Positions 60,665 through 64,000 of a stretch of DNA of 64,000 nucleotides are shown here, in pieces. Source of the DNA: Nocardia grenadensis NBRC 108939 (GTDB lineage: Bacteria; Actinomycetota; Actinomycetes; Mycobacteriales; Mycobacteriaceae). Under the pieces are notes generated by a model. The model was given only the letters and a program-made list of their open reading frames with translations, searched no databases and was not told where the DNA came from. The position numbers and the translations under genes were made by a program. Location of the stretch: assembly GCF_001613445.1 (NCBI RefSeq), contig NZ_BDCJ01000011.1:1-64000 (forward strand), given 5' to 3'. Every line of letters starts with the position of its first letter. Within the stretch, counting starts at the first letter, position 1.

Positions 60665-62056
60665 TCACATGTGGAATGCGCCGCTGAAGTCCAACGGGTC
60701 CGCCCGCAGGTGCCGGCCGCGGGGTGTAGCGTCGACCAGCTGCCCGTTCTCGACCACGACGCGACCCCCGACCAGGACAGTGACGGGTTTGCCGCGAAGA
60801 CGCCGCCCCTCGTACGGGGTGTAGTCGGTGGCCATATGCAGCTCGCCGATGGTGACCGTCCACTCGAGTCCGGGATCCCAGATCGCGATATCCGCATCGG
60901 CGCCCGGCATGAGCGAACCCTTCCGGGGGTAGAGGCCGTTGGTCCGCGCGGGATTCGTCGCGGTCAGCTCGACGAACCTGCTCGGCGACAGCCCCGCCCC
61001 ATCGACATAGTGGGAAAAGATGACCGGGAGCCGGGTTTCGACGCCCGGTAGTCCATTGGGCATATGCCGGACATCGTGACGGTGCGAATTCTTCTGCGCC
61101 GTGTCGTAACAGCAGTGATCGGACCCGATGGTGGTGATATTCCCGGTGAACAGCTGCCGACCGAGGCCCTCGACGATATCGGCGGATCGCAGCGGCGGAC
61201 AGCAGACGAAACGTTGCGGTGCAGCGCCGGCGTATTCGGTGTCGTCGAGCGTGAGGTGGTGTGCGACGGTCTCGGTGAAGGCGACCACACCTCGCTTGCG
61301 GGCGTCGACCACCAGCTCGACCGCGGCGGCACTGGATTGATGCACGAAGTAGACCGGCGCACCCTGTGATTCGGCGATAGCGAGTATCGCGGCGACCGCC
61401 GCGGTCTCGGCGAGTTCCGGTCGCGTCCGCGACATATGGGCGGCATCGACACCACCGGCGGCTGCCGCGGTGTTCTGCGCATCGGTGACGATGGCGTCGG
61501 ATTCGCAGTGGATGACGACCATCCCGCCGAGATCACGAGTCACCTGCATCGTGTTCAGGATCGTGTGTTCGTCCGCCATCGTCTCGCCGGCATAGGTGGT
61601 GAACATCTTCACCGTGCGGATACCGGCATCGGCCATGACCGCCAGTTGCCCTGCCGTTGTCTCGTCCCATTCGACGACACAGGCGTGCAGCGCCGAATCA
61701 CACAGTCCCTCCACCGCCTTGGCGCGCTGTGTCTCCGCGGCGTCGAGCGGCCGCTGGCCCGGACGGGGAATGGCGAAGTCGATGATTGTCGTGGTACCAC
61801 CGAAGACTGCCGCGGTCGTACATTCGAGATAGGAATCCAGCGAGGTGAATTCGCCGGAGGTGAAGCCGACGTGGCAGTGCGGATCCACTCCGCCGGGCAG
61901 GACGAGTTTACCGGTGGCATCGATGACCTCGGCGGATTCGCCGGCCGGCGTACCGGGTGCGACCACCGCCACGACCTTGCCGTCCTCGATCACGAGGTCG
62001 GCCGGTGCGGACCAGTTCGATTCCACCACCGTGCCGCCGCGCACGACTTTCCTCAT
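60665..62056 (-). CDS. Dihydropyrimidinase / D-hydantoinase
   Basis: A 463-residue zinc amidohydrolase opening cyclic diamides (dihydropyrimidines or hydantoins). KLVLPGGVDPHCHVGFTSGE contains the first metal HxH, GIRTVKMFTTYAG holds the Lys expected to be carbamylated, MVVIHCESDAIV and VYFVHQSSAAAVEL hold metal His, and TTIGSDHCCYDTAQK the catalytic Asp. The ATG at 62056 follows GGAGGACAA and overlaps the previous stop (ATGA). It ends a four-gene minus-strand operon; with an FAD amine oxidoreductase upstream it may serve breakdown of a cyclic ureide or hydantoin. Confidence 0.88.
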   Translation of the reverse strand: MRKVVRGGTVVESNWSAPADLVIEDGKVVAVVAPGTPAGESAEVIDATGKLVLPGGVDPHCHVGFTSGEFTSLDSYLECTTAAVFGGTTTIIDFAIPRPGQRPLDAAETQRAKAVEGLCDSALHACVVEWDETTAGQLAVMADAGIRTVKMFTTYAGETMADEHTILNTMQVTRDLGGMVVIHCESDAIVTDAQNTAAAAGGVDAAHMSRTRPELAETAAVAAILAIAESQGAPVYFVHQSSAAAVELVVDARKRGVVAFTETVAHHLTLDDTEYAGAAPQRFVCCPPLRSADIVEGLGRQLFTGNITTIGSDHCCYDTAQKNSHRHDVRHMPNGLPGVETRLPVIFSHYVDGAGLSPSRFVELTATNPARTNGLYPRKGSLMPGADADIAIWDPGLEWTVTIGELHMATDYTPYEGRRLRGKPVTVLVGGRVVVENGQLVDATPRGRHLRADPLDFSGAFHM

Positions 62057-62436
62057 TTGTCCTCCAGATATGCCAGCCATCCGCCGCGGTCACTGATATC
62101 GGTGACACCGGGCGCGCCGAGTGCGCTCTCTCGCATCCGCATGGCCAGCGACCCGCTCCCGTCCGCGAGTTCGATCACGCCGAGTTCGAGTTCGGCCGGC
62201 TCCCGGGGCAGTAGTTTCTCGCGCAGCAGGTCGTAGTCGACCTCGTACAGTTCACCCGGTACCACGGCGCCACCGGAGCCGACGGGATGCAGACCCGGGA
62301 ATTCGTCGCGGACAGAGTAGAATCGGTACTTCGGGGCCGTATCGACCTTGCCGAGAAAGCGCGCGCCGGTCAACGCGTCGTTGAGAGTGCCGCCGGACAT
62401 CGCCTGCCCGTTGACGAACATTGTGACCCGATCCAT
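62053..62436 (-). CDS. Allophanate-hydrolase C-terminal-domain-like protein
   Basis: A 127-residue protein: MDRVTMFVNGQAMSGGTLND, ALTGARFLGKVDTAPKYRFY, GELYEVDYDLLREKLLPREP, ELELGVIELADGSGSLAMRM. This is the gamma-glutamylcyclotransferase-like fold that ends allophanate hydrolase (AtzF-type AH_C), here as a stand-alone gene. It may decarboxylate or bind a small carboxylated urea derivative. ATG at 62436 after AAAGGAAA, eleven bases after the FAD gene stop; it overlaps the dihydropyrimidinase start. Confidence 0.75.
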   Translation of the reverse strand: MDRVTMFVNGQAMSGGTLNDALTGARFLGKVDTAPKYRFYSVRDEFPGLHPVGSGGAVVPGELYEVDYDLLREKLLPREPAELELGVIELADGSGSLAMRMRESALGAPGVTDISDRGGWLAYLEDK

Positions 62437-62446
62437 GAGATTTCCT

Positions 62447-63595
62447 TTACTGCGTCGAGAGCCGGAGAAGGCGGGCGGGCGAGAAGGCCGATACGTCCGG
62501 ACCGGTCTCTCCCCCCAGGGCCAGTGCCGTGAGCAGCTCTGCCCACAGGGGTGCGAAGGTGAACGAGTAGGTACCGCCGGCGACGAAAAATCCGGGTGCG
62601 CCCTCGACTTCGCCGATGACCGGCATTTCGTCGGGTGTGGTGACAACAGGCCCGGTCCATACCTCGAGAAGTTGCCCACCGGACAGGTCCGGTAGCAACC
62701 GGGCCACCTGGGCGATATTGCCGGTGGTGCTGTGCTCCAGGACCGGCGCGGGATCGACGGTGTGGAACGGGCCCGCCGGCCAGCCGCCGCCGAGGACGAG
62801 CCGATCACGGCGATCCTGTTTGATCGACATACCTTCGCCGACATGCTGGACCAGCACCTCGAGCGTCTTCGGGGCGGCGGCCAGGGAATGCATCTGCAGT
62901 GACATGGGCGTGAGCTGCAGTCCGACTCCGGCCAGCGCGGCGATATCGGCCATCCATGGGCCAGCCGCATCGATCACGACAGGTGTGTGCCAGCTCCCGG
63001 CAGGCGTGCCGACCTCCCATATACCGTTCGCTCGATGCAGCGACGTGACCGGCGTGCCCGTATGCAGGCCCGCGCCTTCGGCGACCGCCCGGCGCAGCAA
63101 CGCCGGGCCCGCCATATCGGGTTCGGCGAAGCCGTCCCAGGCGCACCAGGTGGCACCTTCGATCGTCGGGCCCAGGAGCGGCAGGGCGCGACGCGCTTCG
63201 GCTCCGGTCAGTACCTCTGTCGGGATCCCGGCGGCGCGTTCCCACTGGTGCTTGGTGTGCAGTCGGCGCACTTGATCCTCGGTCTCGGCGACCATGTATC
63301 CGCCGCAGCGAACGAGACCGAGATCGGGCACGGAGGCGGCGAGCGAGTCCCACAACCCACTGGTGGCCTTCTGCAGCGGGAGGAGACGTTCGACGTCGAC
63401 GGCCGGGCCCTGGCCGGGGCGGCGGGCGTGGATGGTCTGGATGTGCAGGTTTCCCGCGGTGGTGCCCGAACCTGCCGTGTTCGGTGTCGTGCGGTCCAGC
63501 ACCACGACCCGGGAGCGGGCCCGAGTGAACGCCAATGCGGTGGCGGCCCCGACTATTCCGGCACCGATGACGACTACATCGGCCTCAGTATGCAT
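62447..63595 (-). CDS. FAD-dependent amine/amino-acid oxidoreductase (DAO family)
   Basis: A 382-residue DAO-type flavoprotein. The Rossmann motif VVVIGAGIVGAATALAFTRA is at the N-terminus, VVVLDRTTPNTAGSGTTAGN follows, VVIDAAGPWMADIAALAGVG is the central motif, and VTTPDEMPVIGEVEGAPGFF, VAGGTYSFTFAPLWAELL close the flavin site. The pattern is that of sarcosine, glycine or D-amino acid oxidases. The ATG at 63595 overlaps the upstream DapA-family stop by eleven bases. Substrate unknown; the operon suggests an amino acid or N-substituted glycine set free from a cyclic amide. Confidence 0.82.
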   Translation of the reverse strand: MHTEADVVVIGAGIVGAATALAFTRARSRVVVLDRTTPNTAGSGTTAGNLHIQTIHARRPGQGPAVDVERLLPLQKATSGLWDSLAASVPDLGLVRCGGYMVAETEDQVRRLHTKHQWERAAGIPTEVLTGAEARRALPLLGPTIEGATWCAWDGFAEPDMAGPALLRRAVAEGAGLHTGTPVTSLHRANGIWEVGTPAGSWHTPVVIDAAGPWMADIAALAGVGLQLTPMSLQMHSLAAAPKTLEVLVQHVGEGMSIKQDRRDRLVLGGGWPAGPFHTVDPAPVLEHSTTGNIAQVARLLPDLSGGQLLEVWTGPVVTTPDEMPVIGEVEGAPGFFVAGGTYSFTFAPLWAELLTALALGGETGPDVSAFSPARLLRLSTQ

Positions 63596-64000
63596 TCCCG
63601 GCTCCCAGAGTACGGGCCGACGCCTCGGCGATACCGGATTCGTCGATGATGTTGCGCAGTGCCGCGAGAGTCGACGCGTCCGTAACCGGCAGCAGGGGTT
63701 CACGCACCGCGCCGCCCGGCTGGCCCAGCAGGTTCATCACCGCTTTCAGCTGCGGTATGGGCGAGGCGAACACACCGCTGTAGTCGCCGTTGATCAGCCG
63801 CCCGGAGAACGCGCGGTATCGGTCGGCCCAGGCGCGCGCGGATTCCGCGTCACCGGCCGCCACCGCGCGGTAGAACGGCACCGCGAACGGTGCGCCGACG
63901 CCACCGCCGTCGATATTGCCGTCACCACCCAGCCCGAGCAGCGCGGCGAGTCCGCGCCGGTGCAGGAAGCTGCCGAATACCCGAACCCGCCCGGCCACCG
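63585..64000 (-). CDS. DapA-family (dihydrodipicolinate synthase-like) lyase, partial
   Basis: The C-terminal part of a class I aldolase of the DapA family; the 5' end lies beyond the right edge. VFGSFLHRRGLAALLGLGGD, GNIDGGGVGAPFAVPFYRAV match the last strands (where DapA proteins have a GxxGxISxxxNxxP motif), and the helical end follows. The Schiff-base Lys would be upstream and cannot be seen. It overlaps the FAD gene start. In a catabolic operon it would cleave or form a 2-oxo acid. Confidence 0.7.
   Translation of the reverse strand, partial: VAGRVRVFGSFLHRRGLAALLGLGGDGNIDGGGVGAPFAVPFYRAVAAGDAESARAWADRYRAFSGRLINGDYSGVFASPIPQLKAVMNLLGQPGGAVREPLLPVTDASTLAALRNIIDESGIAEASARTLGAGNAY

Overview
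The window is high-GC actinobacterial DNA, most likely from Nocardia or a close mycolic-acid-containing relative. Evidence: GTG starts are common; the gene order matches the Mycobacterium tuberculosis Rv2182c-Rv2218 block; there are PimB'-type mannosyltransferase, mycolyltransferase-fold esterase, AhpC/AhpD/OxyR, CtaC/CtaF and WXG100 genes, and a Nocardia-type class A beta-lactamase. Assignments rest on reading motifs and gene order by eye; no database search was run.

Left block (1-12.6 kb): a DEDDh-exonuclease/GIY-YIG protein, two NlpC/P60 peptidoglycan hydrolases sharing a promoter motif with MtrA-like direct repeats, the mannosyltransferase PimB', two SRPBCC proteins, an ArsA-like ATPase, a small Cys-rich protein, an ROK sugar kinase, a PlsC-type acyltransferase and a TrpF-like isomerase. 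A TnpB-only (IS200/IS605-type) element has landed exactly at the junction of the small protein and the ROK kinase; its tnpB carries an in-frame TAG. Between 12.6 and 14.1 kb lie decayed genes.

Middle block (14-39 kb): Spo0M-like and FAD-oxidoreductase genes, a repeat-rich spacer, then the core block ctaF-ctaC, asnB, adenosine kinase-like adoK, erpA-like HesB, a DUF3043 protein, cobU, a mycothiol-dependent-isomerase-family gene, cobT, cobS, an MBL hydrolase, ilvE, gcvT, a GNAT/TetR pair, leucyl aminopeptidase, a small conserved protein, dlaT/sucB, a TIGR01777 epimerase, a GNAT, lipB and lipA. This is respiration, cobalamin assembly and lipoate metabolism: lipB-lipA supply the cofactor used by the two lipoyl domains of the dlaT product and by the glycine-cleavage system served by gcvT.

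Right block (39-64 kb) is accessory: an EamA exporter/LysR pair with pseudogenes, a pair of unannotated 28-residue paralogous peptides, divergent oxyR/ahpC-ahpD, a mycolyltransferase-fold esterase, AraC/quinone reductase, a VOC protein, a DUF3048 lipoprotein, a class A beta-lactamase, a Nudix protein, helical-repeat regulators (one truncated), and an orphan WXG100 - polymorphic toxin (type 28) - immunity module with a pentapeptide-repeat protein and partly decayed duplicated immunity-like genes. The right edge is a minus-strand catabolic operon (DapA-family, FAD amine oxidoreductase, allophanate-hydrolase C-terminal-like protein, dihydropyrimidinase/hydantoinase).

Repeats: a 158-bp palindromic element in two inverted copies plus a related third, and a family of about 40-bp hairpins with a conserved upstream box and loop whose stems differ in sequence but still pair.
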